Source: Pomphorhynchus laevis
Taxonomy: Eukaryota > Acanthocephala > Palaeacanthocephala > Echinorhynchida > Pomphorhynchidae
Assembly: GCA_012934845.2 (NCBI GenBank)
Contig: WNNJ02001190.1
Span: 62,001-126,000, forward strand
Direction: 5' to 3'
DNA length: 64,000 nt
Of this stretch, positions 43,466 to 56,879 are shown one piece after another (the first letter of the stretch is position 1; each line of letters opens with the position of its first letter). The notes under the pieces were generated by a model. The model had not been told where the DNA came from and made no database searches. It saw only the letters and a list, made by a program, of their open reading frames with translations. Both the position numbers and the translations under genes were made by a program.

Positions 43466-46400
43466 CTCACAACCCAACAATTCGATAATTTTCTATCGAT
43501 CAGCAATTTTCCTCTTTCCATATGAAATACTAATTCTGTAAACAGATTTTCTAGTTTTTATAGCAATAAGACTATATTTTTAATATAACTTAACTTCTTT
43601 ATTATTGATTATTCTTACATATTTTAATAATTATAAATTATTATAAATTATTTAATTTTTATAATTATATATATTTGATTTCTCGTAATATAAACCAAAA
43701 TAAGAAATTAATATTAAGGGAATTAATATTCCCTTAATATTAATATTAATTGAATTAGTGTTAATATTAAAGGAACTTGATATACATAACGTTATGTACA
43801 TTTCCTCGCTCTTTACAGTAATAAAGCTTACTTTTTACCATTTTATTTATAAATTATACTTTAATATTTAGTAGACAAAATTAAATTTCAATTATTATTT
43901 ACGTATCAATATATTTTCTCGTCCATTTCATAGCAAACACGAGATAAAAATTAAAGTAAAAATATCGAATTATTAAATTTAAATAATATTTTATTTATTT
44001 TTAGATAAATTTCTTGATAGCATTCATAACCGTATACCTTTAAACTGTTTTGTTTTGCAAGGAAAAATGTAGAAATGTGTCGTATACACTTTAATGTTTT
44101 GACTTAAAATACATTTTTAAATTTCATATGCGAATTTTGCTGATTTTTAATCTAATGATTTTAATATTTAGTATATTTAATTATGATATACATTCATATA
44201 TTTATAATTTAAAAACAAACTTAAATTGTATATATTTACATATCTTTATGTAAATATAAATATCTCTATGTAAATATAAATAATATTTATGTAAATATAT
44301 CCTTATAAATTCTTGCTTCATTGATCATTTTGGACTATTTGATTCCATTTTAAATGCAATTTATATTTGAATTTATAAATAAAAGTAAAGGCAATTATTT
44401 TTAGAAAAAGTCTTAATTTTTTTAATAGACCCAAATGATAATCTAGAATATTTCAGAGAAAAAATGAAAAAGAAAGATATCGTTGAAACTAAATTTAAAA
44501 ATTACCGTAACATCAAGTAAAATTCTTAACAATAGCTTAGAGGAACTGCATTATTGCTCTTATTAAAATTACCTGGTCAAATATTTTTTATTCTTAATAT
44601 ATCTATGAAAAAATTTCGATGTCAATTTGGAGCATCAAGTTTATTAAATATCTAAATTATAATTAAATAAATATTATTTCATTAATCAATATTTATTAAT
44701 TCATAAATTACTCAATCTAGAAATAAACTATTTCAAAAACGTTAAATTGAAGTAAATTTAAATAAAAATTTCCACTTGTGATAGAAAGAATGAATATGCT
44801 AATGTATGTATAACAAACACATATCTGAGTTAGTTTAAATAAAATTTAAAAGTCGTATTTAATAAATTTGGATGTTATTACATTTCGCGTGTTTGGCACT
44901 GCTAAACACGTAAAACAATAAGTTTTCGTAATTTTGATTAAAATACACAAATTGTATTATTGATTGTATCAATTATACAATATACTGTTAATGACGATAT
45001 ATTCACGATATTATAATTAAAATAAGCATATTAAAATTATATGGGCATTTAAACACAAATTTGTGTTCGCAGCAAAATTAGGTTAACAACAATTTGATAT
45101 TATTTTTGATTTCTACAAGCATGAATGTAGAAGAGTGTATAGTTTTTAGACTCAACTTACCTTTTCGATATGTGAATATTCTAGTTTAATATTGTAGTTA
45201 CAGAATTATCATTTTTGTTAATTTTAAAACATTTACATTGTTAAATTTAAATTATTAAAAATTATTTACATCATCATGACAAAGGCGTATACACAGTAAT
45301 AACCTGTGTTTAAAAATTTAGTAATAATGTGTTTTGTTTAATCTTATTTATAATTTATTTAATCTTATTTTTATTTCAGACAATTTAATAAAAGACTTTG
45401 AACGTAAGTGAAAATAGTGAACTGCACATTTATGTGAACATTTACATAATTCCGGACAAGTACAGGGCAATTTAGCATTTGCTGAAGTGTGGCGCCATTA
45501 GGTCAACGATACTCATTTATTCTTTGAAATCCAACTAGCGAAACTGATATCTTATTTATTTACCACGCGGTTTGGCAATTAAATTTCGGCGTAATCGAAG
45601 TCTTATTGAATTTACATTACAGCATTTCAGTGAATGTTTTAATTCTTTTAAAAATTTATAAACGTTTATAAAATTAATTAATTAATTAATAATTAATTAA
45701 TAATTTAATTAATTATTAATTAATTTAATAAATTTTTATTAAATTTTATTTCAATTTTTATCCGAATACTAAAATTTGATCGGATATGAAAAATTGACAC
45801 TTGACAATTAAATAAGACAACCTTCATTTAAGTAATGAAGGTTCTTAAAGACGCGTATTGTTAATTCATAAAATATTTTCTATGAATAAATTTGAATATT
45901 TACTGATTTAATAAGGCTATTTGAATATATTTACTATTATTTATTAAAAAGCTAAGCAAAATGGAATTATACCCCAAATAACTATTGACAAAAAATGTAT
46001 TATCTCTTATAGAGTTACCATTCATTAGATACTACCAAAGAACGATATTTCAGACTATCAAAGAACGATACTTTGTTGACTCATACTTTTTGAACATTTA
46101 AAACCAGATTTGAAAGGAATTGGTATAGATCTTAAACGATTTACAAAAAAAGTTAAAAATAATTATAAAATAAATAAAAATTGTTTAAAAAGTAGTTTTA
46201 AATAAAAAATAGTTTTGTTTATAAAATAATTTATGAGCAATTGAACCAAATTCTTTATCCAAGACAAAGGATAGCATGTTTGTTACAAGTAATGATCTGC
46301 CAGTATTTTTATGGATACATATTTTACTTCGTATTATAAGTACGCTGTTAGCGTACCTAAAGTAAGCTATAATACGTTGTTATTACTTTGTATATATGCT

Positions 46401-49300
46401 AAATAGTGCCCTATAATTACAATATAAGGCTATGCTATACATATTGATATTTATATTTCTACAGTTTTGTTCTACTTAACCTTTAAATTTATATAAACAA
46501 AATCCTTTGATTATAAAAAATGTGTTTACTTAAATTTTAATAATTTTACGTTTTTAATTTGTTTTGCTCCAAATTATTATATAAGATGAAATGTTTGCAA
46601 ATTATTTTTTTAAATGTTTTGGTTTACCTCTATTTTGTTATTTTATTTCTTCATTATTTTTTCTTTGCATTTTATTCATCGACGTCCTTTTAAGAGCAAG
46701 CAATTTAAGCCTATGGATGGCAATTTGTTATCATTGGTTACACTTTCTATCATAAAAAAGGTAAAATAAAAGGTTCATCTAAATTACATTTTTATTATCA
46801 TCATCTCTTAATAATGTTATAAATAGCTTTTTTTTTCAAATTTATTTAAACTTTATAACTTTAAAGTAATTAATTTTGTGTATTTAATTAATAATAGTAC
46901 GTTTAAGTAAAATTAATTTTAATGGAAAATTCGGCATTTTATAAATTATAAAATATTTTATTAATTTTGTTTATAATATATAAATTTATAATATTTCATA
47001 ATATTATATGTTATTATTAATATTATTAATATTTATTTTAAATTAGTTTAGATATTCATTGATAAGATATTGTATCCTCTTAAAAATGTAAAGTTATCTT
47101 TGCTGTCATCGTTAAAAATATCTATTAAACACTATTTTATTTTTATTTAAAGTTTTCATTTCTTTTATCGATATTACATATGAATTATCAGTCGATGTAT
47201 AAACTTAGAAAATACTTAGCATATTTTCTTTGTGAGTATACTGTAAACGTCGTTCAATTATAGTCCATAATTTATTAGGTACTTTTCGTATTTAGTTAAT
47301 ATTTTCTTGCTTAATTTTCTCATTAGGTAAATAAAAATCAAATAATTTTTCAAAATAATTGAAATAATATGTTAGATATACACATATTATATATATGAAT
47401 GAGATATATAATATAATCTTATATAAAATATTATTACAAATATAATCTAATTTGAAATAAATAACAGATTTAAATTTTATTATTTTATTATTCCTACATA
47501 CAATATGATAATTGTTACAATTTTCTGCTGTATTCTGCTATATCGCTAGCATGTGTATAGCTGATGATGATTGCAGTAAGCAACGAATGTTTGAATTGTG
47601 AATTTTGAACATTGATTAAATAATTAAATGTATTCTTCTATAACTTTTAATAAATATTGGTAGGATAAATAAATTTTAGGAATCTAGTATGAAAATAAAA
47701 GACGGGAAATAGCTTTTAGAGTTTTTGTGTCAAAAGCTTCATTTGATTCTTTCCCATATTTGATCACTATTAAAGCAATGAACACGAGCTGATTAATTCA
47801 TTAACTTTTGATTTTACAATCACTAGTAAAATATTTACCTATTATATCAAGATCAACACTAAATAAATTCAATGTCAACTCTACTTCATATGAGAATATC
47901 AAATATTATTGTAATAGTATATCTATATTTTGAAATATAAATAATACTTGGGTTGACAGTTCGAAGTCCGAAGCTAATCATGAATACTTCATATCCAAAC
48001 ACACATTCTAATATGCAATTAACGCCTAAATTAATTTTTAATCTTTACAAGATGCGAAAGAGCTTAACATAAATATATTTATTATATAATTTCGGATATA
48101 GTATTTTTGGTAACGCAATGCTTGCCATAAAGATACATACATCTCTGTCTTGTGCAATCTCCTCTGAATATTAGCAAAATAGTTTCAAATGTATTAAGAT
48201 ATTGCAGCAAATAACAGTAACCATGAAAAAAATATATTTCATAAGTGTTTTAGATATAACTTATGAGTGGATTAATTTTTAATTTCTAGTTGGATTTAGA
48301 AATAGAATTATGATAAAGACGTAGACATTTATGTATTTAAGATACAAGTTTTTATCTATAGTACAATCTGATACATGTAAATCATATGTCTATCGCAACC
48401 ATACACGACAATATACAGCAATCTGTATTTAACAATCTGTATAATTATAACTTGATGGGACTATAGTCTCGAGGGACTGCTGAAAATATCATGAAATCAT
48501 TTGCTATTAATTTGTGTTATTCGATCTAAACTTTTTAGGTTCTACTTGAATATAGTTGAGTCAAGTTGAGATAGTTGCACATAGGTAACGACTGTGATAA
48601 TATAAATCTTAGAAGTCCACAGGCAAATATGATTGGGGAAACCGGTGTTTAGTAAATTTGTTGAGAACATATTTGATATTTTGCACTTACAATTAGCTTT
48701 GACTAGTCATATAACAAGTCATATTTGACTTGTGATGTGTTTTATAAAATAATTTCAATTTTGTCGCATGATCAACTCAAAATGTTTGCATCATTAGAAA
48801 TAAAACAATTTTATCACAAATTTGATATTATCACAAACTTATTTTATCACCAATTTATTTTATCATTTTAAAAACTCATTTCAAACTTATTTTATCATTT
48901 TGTTTGTAAAAAATTTATTTACATTTAAAAGACAAATAAAGATGTTTTAAAGATGACTCCTGCTTCAAAAAAGAAAATATTATGTCCTGCTTAAAAATTC
49001 AAAAAAGAAAATAGTATATGAATAAACTTTATATATGCAACTGATATATTCAAAATAGTTTTTGGTTTCTTCATAGAATTTATAAAATAAATAAATAGGT
49101 TTCGTTAAATTGTATTTTATTGCATATATAAGAAAACTCTTACGAAATTAGACATTATAATCTATTTAAAATAAAATATTTATAAACAAGAATTCTATTT
49201 TTATATATAGAAAGATAATTTGTATATGTACTATTAAATTATTTTATTAAAATTTTCTCAATCGCAAGTATTGAGAAAATTATTATTATCTATTTAATAA
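43466..49300. other. AT-rich desert
   Basis: Nearly 6 kb of roughly 80 percent A/T with no ORF of note and many low-complexity runs (for example 45670-45745). One 24-bp candidate microexon is noted at 45380-45403. No gene is supported. Confidence 0.5.
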
Positions 49301-49725
49301 TCCTTTTGTGGCTAACGCAATGGAAACGAAAATGCTTCGATTAACAGCAAGAAAAACTCCAAAAGATCGTGAAAACTATAGAAGATCGGGTCTGGAACAA
49401 AGAAATTAGGAACCAATTTGGCTTAGTGTCAATAGTAGAGAAACTTCGCAAAAGGCGACTACAATGGTCAGGTTATACGCGCAAACGAACACCAACCATC
49501 AATTAAGCTTATCGCTGTGAGAGTGGAAGTAAAACGTCTGATAGGGAGGTTAAAGCTGTGATGGATGGACGTTATATGTCATGACTTGAATGTCACTCTG
49601 GTATCCGAAGACGCCCTCTATAGGACTAAATTGAGAGAATTTTCAAAAGCAGCGGATCCCGTTCATACACAAAAAAAACGCTAAAGAAAAATAAACAAGA
49701 ATCCTTTTGTGGTTACATTTGATAT
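49300..49725 (+). mobile_element. 5'-truncated LINE tail with target-site duplication
   Basis: The plus frame reads VWNKEIRNQFGLVSIVEKLR and KRRLQWSGYTRKRTPTIN, the C-terminal block of RTE/craft-type LINE ORF2 (W..eIr..fg...iveklr..RLrW.GHv.R). About 350 bp remain, with stops. It ends in an A-rich run (AAAGAAAAATAAACAAG). AATCCTTTTGTGG flanks it on both sides (about 49300 and 49710), a 13-16-bp target-site duplication. It may be the same family as the LINE at 1-1300. Confidence 0.65.
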
Positions 49726-50580
49726 TCTAAAATATTACGATATACTTTGTTTTATGGAAACATGATGGTGCACTATTGCCAATGCTAATTAATTGTAATT
49801 TCATCCGAAGACATCCAGACTTTACATTCGTATTCAAATATTAGTCAAATATTTAGTAAGGTCAGCAAATGCTGTCTGTCATCTTTACAACTTGTATTTG
49901 CCTATTAAAAATAAGTTTATTTGTCAAAAATAATCTTAACGCTTTGATGTGTTAATATTTTTCTATAGAATAAACGTTGGATGAAAACCATTTACTCCTC
50001 TATTTTGACATAAAGTCAACTTCATAAAATCTACTTCAAATCCATTTCTATTTTACGGAGAAAACCTTTTACTAGTAGCTAATACTGTTAAAACATTGTG
50101 CACAAAGCAAAAATGTTTGCACCGAATCTCACCGGACGATTGAATTCAAAATAGGAACAATAGCATCCTCAAATTCCGATTTTCTTCTTTCATAGGAAAA
50201 TAAAGATAATTTCACTGCTATTGTACGGACTCTGTCTCTTGTACAATTGCTATATCTATAGATGTGTACATTTCATCTTTTACAAGACATCCCTCTAAGC
50301 AACACTTTCTGTGATTGGCGATTTCCATACAGTTGAATTCCACACATTTTGTTTTATTTCATACAAGTTGTTTAATGGACAAAAACTCATTTACAAAACA
50401 GTAGGTTAATTTGCTAGTTAATTTGTAATAATATCTGAGATATGAGATGATTTTGATTTTCAATGGTAAATTATACATTAAATAAGTTTGTTGTACTAAA
50501 TAAATATTTAAAATGTTAATTTCATGATATTAAAATGTTCTATAATTCGGATATTTTTAGAGGTAAGAATTATTTAAAAC
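49726..50580. other. No gene seen
   Basis: AT-rich, with no coding signature. Confidence 0.4.
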
Positions 50581-52145
50581 TCAATTTTTATGAACAGATT
50601 AATAGTATATGATACACGAGAACACAGATTATAGTTTATCAGGAGACCTGTTATGTTTCGGGCATATTCCTCGACCAAACAGCTGCTAATACATGCTATT
50701 GACTTTTTTCATTTGGTAAAATCTGATTATCTAGTGTATCTTATTCTAATACATAGTATATTGTTGGCTTGTATTCTAATTTACATTTTACAAATAACTA
50801 ATAATCCACCATAGACAGAAAAAGTTTATTATCATAGTAAAAAAGGAAAAAAGGCTATTAATTTTTAACTTTATATATGCAATGAAACCATAACCGTCCA
50901 TTAAGATGCATTAGAAAAATTAATTAATTCTATCCACAAAGATGCATTAGAAAAATTAATTAATTCTATCCACAAAGATGCATTAGAAAAATTAATTAAT
51001 CTTATATTCGGAAAAATATATACATATATATGTTATAATAACTATAACGCCTATCTAACAAAAATTAAACCATCAAGTAAATATAAATATATGGATAAAA
51101 TTGAATTAATAGAATCCTTAAATATTTTGAATAAATCAAAATTATTTAAAAGTTAGGGGCATCTATATTTAGACAAGTAAAATGTGTTCCAATGAGTGGT
51201 AATAGTAGCCCAATTATAGCTGACTTGTTTTTAAGCTTTATAGAATATGAATTTGTTCATAACTGTGTAAAAACTAAATCTAAACAATATAAATATATGA
51301 AATATATGTTTCGATACATTGATGATATATGTGTATTTAATTCTAACAATTTTTATTCAATAAGCGAACAAATTTATCCAGGTAGCCTCATTCTTAATAA
51401 AACCAATATTAACGATATAGAAAGTATATATCTTGATATGAACATTTAATTAACATCAATTAAAACTACTTTTAATTTATATCGTAAAGATGAGATATTT
51501 AAATTTACAAGAAACATATTTTTGCATGAGCATTCATGCATACCATATAATATAAAATATAATACATTAAATAATGAAATTTTAAGAATTGCAACAATTT
51601 GTAACGATATTGGTTTTCTTCAAAATCATTTAAATAATTTAATAGATACATATTTTAAACTAGGTTACTATTAAAAAGCCAGTCAAACAGAAAATAGTAA
51701 AATATATAAATCAACACAATAATATTAAAGAATAAATTTAAACTCTTAAGTGGCAAATTTTTATGGATGGATAATAAATAATATACTTTGTATTAGAATA
51801 AGATACTAGATAGTTTTATCAGAGGAAATACATCATTAGCATGTATTTGGCCCCGCTGCTATGGTTGGGTAGAGAAGTTAGGGGCCGAAACCTGATAGCA
51901 TAGCAGTTCCTCCTGATGACCTCTAATCCTTATTCTGATACAACGTCTGTTATTTATTAGTCAATTCATAAAAATGACTTTTATTTTAAATTTTAATTTT
52001 TTATTTTAACTTGATTTAAATTATAGGAAATCTAAAAACAATTATTAATTTTATTATTTAATTCTTAAATTTCGATTTAGCATTATTATGTTTTGTTTAT
52101 TATTATATTAAATACGTAGACTCAATTAGCTGATTTGATTGTTTA
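50580..52145 (+). mobile_element. Penelope-like element, copy P3
   Basis: An inverted, diverged piece of the family 3' UTR lies at the left end (about 50580-50765). The coding region starts near 50890 with a 36-bp tandem repeat (50903-51001). It then gives GASIFRQVKCVPMSGNSSPI and IADLFLSFIEYEF, the PLE RT block before the catalytic box, and RYIDDICVFN in ORF 51192-51449. The rest of the RT follows to about 51780 with a few breaks, then the 3' UTR to 52145 ending AATTAGCTGATTTGATT. It is the most complete copy in the window but still lacks an endonuclease. Confidence 0.72.
50903..51001 (+). repeat. 36-bp tandem repeat in the PLE coding region
   Basis: AAGATGCATTAGAAAAATTA plus 16 bp occurs 2.75 times without change. 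The unit is a multiple of three and encodes a 12-residue repeat KDALEKLINSIH. Very recent expansion. Confidence 0.8.
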
Positions 52146-55100
52146 AACTCTTTTTGTTGATCATAGTTACTAAGGAATATAAGTTATAATAGTAAAACTG
52201 TAACTATTCTTATTTGTATTTGTTCGTGCTTAACTTCAGTGATAAATTCATCACTTTTTGATTTGCGATGATTTTGTTTACGAATTAAATCGGTATAGGT
52301 TCGCCGAAATATGGTATTTTTATAATAAAATTTATATCTGCCTGTTACCGAAAACGTAATATTTCTTTTTAGTATACACCTTTTTTATTTCTTTGTATAA
52401 TTTCATTTCGTCATAAGAAGAAAGTTAATTTTGTATTTAATAAAATATTTTTATAATAAAATCAATCTCTTCTTGTTTTCGACATAATAATATTTCTCTT
52501 TAATTGAAAACTACTGGTGACTTTATATAAATAAGAAAGAATTTCAATACAACTTATTTTTAATTTATACGAACAGTAAAGTATAATCCTGCATGCTTTT
52601 TTACAACCTTCGTAGGGAAGTTTAGACCGGAATGCGCTTACCACAAACGCCTAGCCTACAATGAGGCGTTTCGATCTAAGTCTACCCATCACTACAGTGT
52701 GGTCTCATCAGTGTGGCCTTGTAGTTACACAACTTTGATAGTACTTAATCCTCAGTAAACCTCTGAAAAATTAATATTAAAACTTCTTACATGCTTCTTC
52801 GTATAATTTCATTTTGTCATAAGAGGAAAATTATAAAGTTAATTAAGTATCAACTAAGTTAAAAGAAATCCGAATTTCGCAATTGCTCATTTTTAAACTT
52901 TTCTGATAATATTTAAAAATATTTTAATATTTTAAATAATATTTAATAATCTTTTATGATATTTAAGAATTTAAATATTTTTGATAGTTTATTTTTAATT
53001 TTTATTATTCAACTATGAAATGTCGACACCTAAGTAGAAAATATAAAATGCAAAATTAGGAATGGGGTTTATATATCTACATTAAAATATAAATATATAT
53101 TCGAACTACAAGGAAAGTAAAAATTCCGATTATTATTACTCAACAATCACTTGTCAACTAAAAATTGTAACTGACGACAAATTATAAATATGTTGTTCTG
53201 GAAAAGAAATTTTATTGAATAGAAAAAGTATTTAATAATGTAATTATAAAAATTTATTAAAATAAAATACATGAATATTGCTGGTTTATTATATTTATTT
53301 TGTATAAAAGATAATAATCAAATTTTAAACTACTGTATTATAAAAATTAATTTAATTTATTGGAATAATAAATTTATAGAAATTAATTTATGTATTTTAA
53401 TATATCGAAAATATACTAAATTAATTTGATCTTAAAAATATTTTGTAGAAAAATTCTTATCAACAATTTTATATCAATATAATAATATTAAATTATATTA
53501 TTAATCTATTAATTATATTAATGTTATTAATAATATAATATTTCATTCCTTCAATTGAATTTAAGGTATCCATTGTGTTTTTATGCAAAAATTCTCTGAA
53601 TTTATTCAACCAAATTATATATTAAATGGATCAAAGGATATAGGAAATAAATTTGGCTTATATACTTTACTAATTGTCTAATGTATTTTGCTTAATAATG
53701 CCTTTCTTAAAATTTGAAGATAAGTTGCCTAAACAATTTTTAATGTATTATAATTTCCTTATTTTAGAAATCAGTTTATAAAATGTGATTTACACGAAGG
53801 TCCTCCATGCTCTTTTAACTGACAAGTACGTGTTATAAATGCAGTTTAAATAGCAGGATATAATATGATCACGCTTTTCTTTTGTGAACTTTACAAATAT
53901 TTCTAAGATTCTCTTGAATTGCGCAACAATATTAAGAAGCGACAAATGTGTAAAAAACCATTGTTTATGAAAATAAAAAACTAGTAGGCATTTAGTTTAT
54001 CGAATATTCTTCCAATTCTAGATTTCACTAAGATGGCCTCAACATCAGTAGGATGACAATACAAACATTTGAACTTATGCGATGCATTCACAGCATCAAA
54101 AACTAAAAAAGTTTACAGTATTTTGCACATATGGTAAGCCCTTAATAATTCATTTTTTAATTTATCTTTTACTTTTCGTATTATCTTAACGTGGAGTATA
54201 AACGAATTCGCTGTTTAACCAATTTAATTGTAAAAAATTGATTAAGAATTAATTGTCATAATAATTAATCTTTAATTGTCATCGAAGCCGTGAAGTTGAT
54301 GCCGTGCGATTGATGTATTATGATTGATGCCGTGTGATTAAAACATTCAAAACTATATAATTACAACACTTTTCGGATGTTTATAAATTCCAAAATATTT
54401 AAAAAGTGTGATTTTTAATTTTAGTTATCTTATTTGTTAATAAAGATAAATTTTCGTTTACTTAATATAAATAGAGTAAAATTAGTTAACCATGCCACAA
54501 ATTATGTTGTCGAAAGTTATATTTGTAGAATTAAATGAACTGGAAATACCACACAATAAATTCACAGTCAAAAATAATTATTATTTTTTAATTATGAATC
54601 ATATAATACACCATTTTGTAATATAATTTCATAAGTGTTTTTCTAAAGATTGATTTCAATAATTTTAGTGTTTAATTTTTCGATATTTCTAAAGAATTTC
54701 TTTTTAATATTCGATTCTGTATAATTTTCATTAAAAATATTAAAATAGTTAAAATTATAATGACGCAGGTTGCATTTCTTAATGCTTGCTTAAAATGCAA
54801 TATTAAATTAGTTAATAAAATTAAAAATTACAAATATGAAATGTTTCTAAATATATAGTAATATTAGTCCGAATGAAATGTAATATATGAACACAAATAT
54901 ATAAGGTTTAGTTCGACATTTCAATAGTTTAAATCTGACCCGAAACAATAAAATAATAGCTATGAACTTAAGATATTTTCAAGTTATTCGATTTTTTTGT
55001 CTAGGATTAACTATAAAATGTTGTATACTCTTATATAAAGTATTTTATGCTTAATGATATCTTATTTTCAGATAATATTTATACAAATATGTTTAAATAG

Positions 55101-55984
55101 TACAAAATACATATTTATAGCTTATATATAAGGGCATTCAACCTAAGCAAATGTCTTTTAGAGTTTTTGGATTTCGAAAATTTCACTGTATTTGGCTTCT
55201 AATCGATTTTATTCCCGACGGTTATTTTCAAATAAATTATATGTTTGTATAAAACATTTGCTTTGATTTAAATTAGCTTAATAAATCCATTAAATGTATC
55301 ACATTACACAGCGTGCTAACACCTCTATCTTTCACTAATAATAAATATTTACAGCATCGTTATCTAAACTAGAAAATAATTACAAAATTCCATACAACGA
55401 ATAAAATATTCAATTTGTTTGTTAACAAATTTGTAAACACTTTATATTCTAATATAAAGTGTTTTATACTTACTTTTGTAAAATATCCAAATATATTAGA
55501 ATTTCTATAAAATTATAAATCATATAACCTATAAATCATATAACCTTTCAAATAAAAATATCATTACATATATACAAAACTTGGAGGCATTTAGTTTATC
55601 GAAATTCTTTCAATTCTAGATTTCACAAAGATGGCATCAGCATAGGCCATCAACATAGGCCTCAATACAGTCATTAATAACAAATAAATTGAATTATTTT
55701 TAAATCATGAAATGTTCAGATACTCCAGCATTGCATCCGACCTTGAGAATTTGAAATTCAAAATTTTGAAACAAAATTCTGGATCTTTCGTAGTAAGACA
55801 CTCATACACGTTGATGTCATAATTATTGATTACTATTTGATGTCTAAAAGTCATAAAAATTTTAATTATCTGTATCATTAATATATTTTATTAAAATTCT
55901 TATATTAATACAGTAATATCCTTTTCGACGATTTGAATGCTAAAATGCTAATAAATTGTATTTCATTTATTATTTTTTATTTCT
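52146..55984. other. AT-rich, one MITE-like repeat, no gene seen
   Basis: Positions 52507-52625 are the inverse copy of the 8.4-8.55 kb repeat. Positions 52626-52740 are less AT-rich and unassigned. TTTAGTTTATCGAA, TTCTTTCAATTCTAGATT and GATGGC recur at about 53993 and 55590, a short dispersed repeat. No exons are recognised. Confidence 0.45.
52507..52625 (-). repeat. Second copy of the MITE-like repeat
   Basis: Contains GAAAACTACTGGTGAC and ATAAGAAAGAATTT as at 8403-8441, with the interior (AAAGTATAATCCTGCATGC, TTACAACCTTCG) matching the reverse complement of 8455-8510. Confidence 0.5.
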
Positions 55985-56190
55985 ATGCAAGAATATTATA
56001 TAAATCATTATTATCTTATAATTTCAGTCTTCATATTGATATCGATTGATCCGATAGAGTCATCGCAGAAATTTATTCGTAAACCGAAGAATGTTTCGGC
56101 CATAATTGGATCAAATATCATATTTGAATGCAGTGTACAAGTGCCCCACGGTGACGTACAGTGGACTAAGAACTTTACAGCAATGGGTGC
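55985..56190 (+). CDS. Kirrel/nephrin-like adhesion receptor, first coding exon (signal peptide and Ig1 5' half)
   Basis: From ATG 55985 the protein starts with a hydrophobic stretch (YYLIISVFILISI) that fits a signal peptide. It then gives QKFIRKPKNVSAIIGSNIIF ECSVQVPHGDVQWTKNFTAM (space added), an Ig domain start with Cys near 49 and Trp near 60. VQWTK followed by a Gly/Leu-type loop is typical of Ig1 in KIRREL, nephrin, Drosophila roughest/kirre and SYG-1. Donor GC|GTGATA after 56190 (phase 2) joins to 61785 as MGA-RDLPAYARYSVIG; GTGCGT at 56187 is a stronger-looking donor but is out of phase. If CAG at 56025-56027 is an acceptor, the signal peptide would be elsewhere. Confidence 0.78.
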
Positions 56191-56218
56191 GTGATAAATA
56201 TAATGGATTTAAAAATTA

Positions 56219-56720
56219 TTGGAGCTGGATCAGCAAAAGGGAAAAACTTTCATTTGATATTTCGCTAACCTCTCTTAGCATCTTCGGAAAATTAAGTTCA
56301 GAAAATTAGGTAATTTTCTAAAGATGCTAACAGAGGTTAGAAAAATATCAAATTAAATATTTGATATACTATATATCAAATTAATATATATATCATATTA
56401 TCAAATTATATCAAATTAATATATATATCAAATTAAATTAAACATATCTTTATTAATAAATACTTATAACATTAAAAAGATTGTAAATAGTTGATAATGA
56501 TCTATTATTGATAACGAATTATTGGAGCTAGATCAGCAAAAAGGGAAAATCTTGTTTGATATTTCGCTAAACTATGTTAACATATTAAGAAATTAGAATT
56601 GTAATTGTCTGAAGATGCTAATAGAGGTTAGCGAAATATCAAATAAAATTTTCCTCCTTTCTCAAATCCAGCTTCAATAATTCTTTATCAATTTTTTGGA
56701 TCATTATCAACTATTTACAT
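56219..56720. repeat. Fold-back repeat cluster with hammerhead-like cores
   Basis: ATTATTGGAGCTGGATCAGC occurs at about 56215 and, with one change, at 56519, each followed by TTTGATATTTCGCTAA. The inverse (TTAGCGAAATATCAAA, then TTTTCCTCC...CAGCTTCAATAAT) occurs at 56320-56350 and 56628-56680. Between them lie the family A hammerhead-like cores: 56256-56287 (minus), 56318-56349 and 56609-56640 (plus). A relative lies at 10440-10560. No coding part. Confidence 0.55.
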
Positions 56721-56879
56721 TAATAACCGTTAGATAATAATTAAAACATAACTAATAAATTATTCAATAAAGCTGAATTTATGCAATGTAGTTAGCAAGT
56801 ACTTGGATAAAAAAGTAAAAACGAATTTATAGTTGCAGTTATTATAAATCTATATATAATTGAAATTTATCTAAGACAA

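Noticed and set aside
51840-51935. Hammerhead ribozyme in the P1-P3 PLE 3' UTR (GGCCCC/GGGGCC stem followed by GAAA, and a later CTGATGA)
   Set aside because: The boxes are in the wrong order, no CTGANGA precedes the stem, and the CC/C pair next to the core does not match. A conserved hairpin is real, but the ribozyme reading fails.
52660-52715. CTGATGA...GAAACG on minus as another hammerhead
   Set aside because: The segment between the boxes does not form a continuous stem II.
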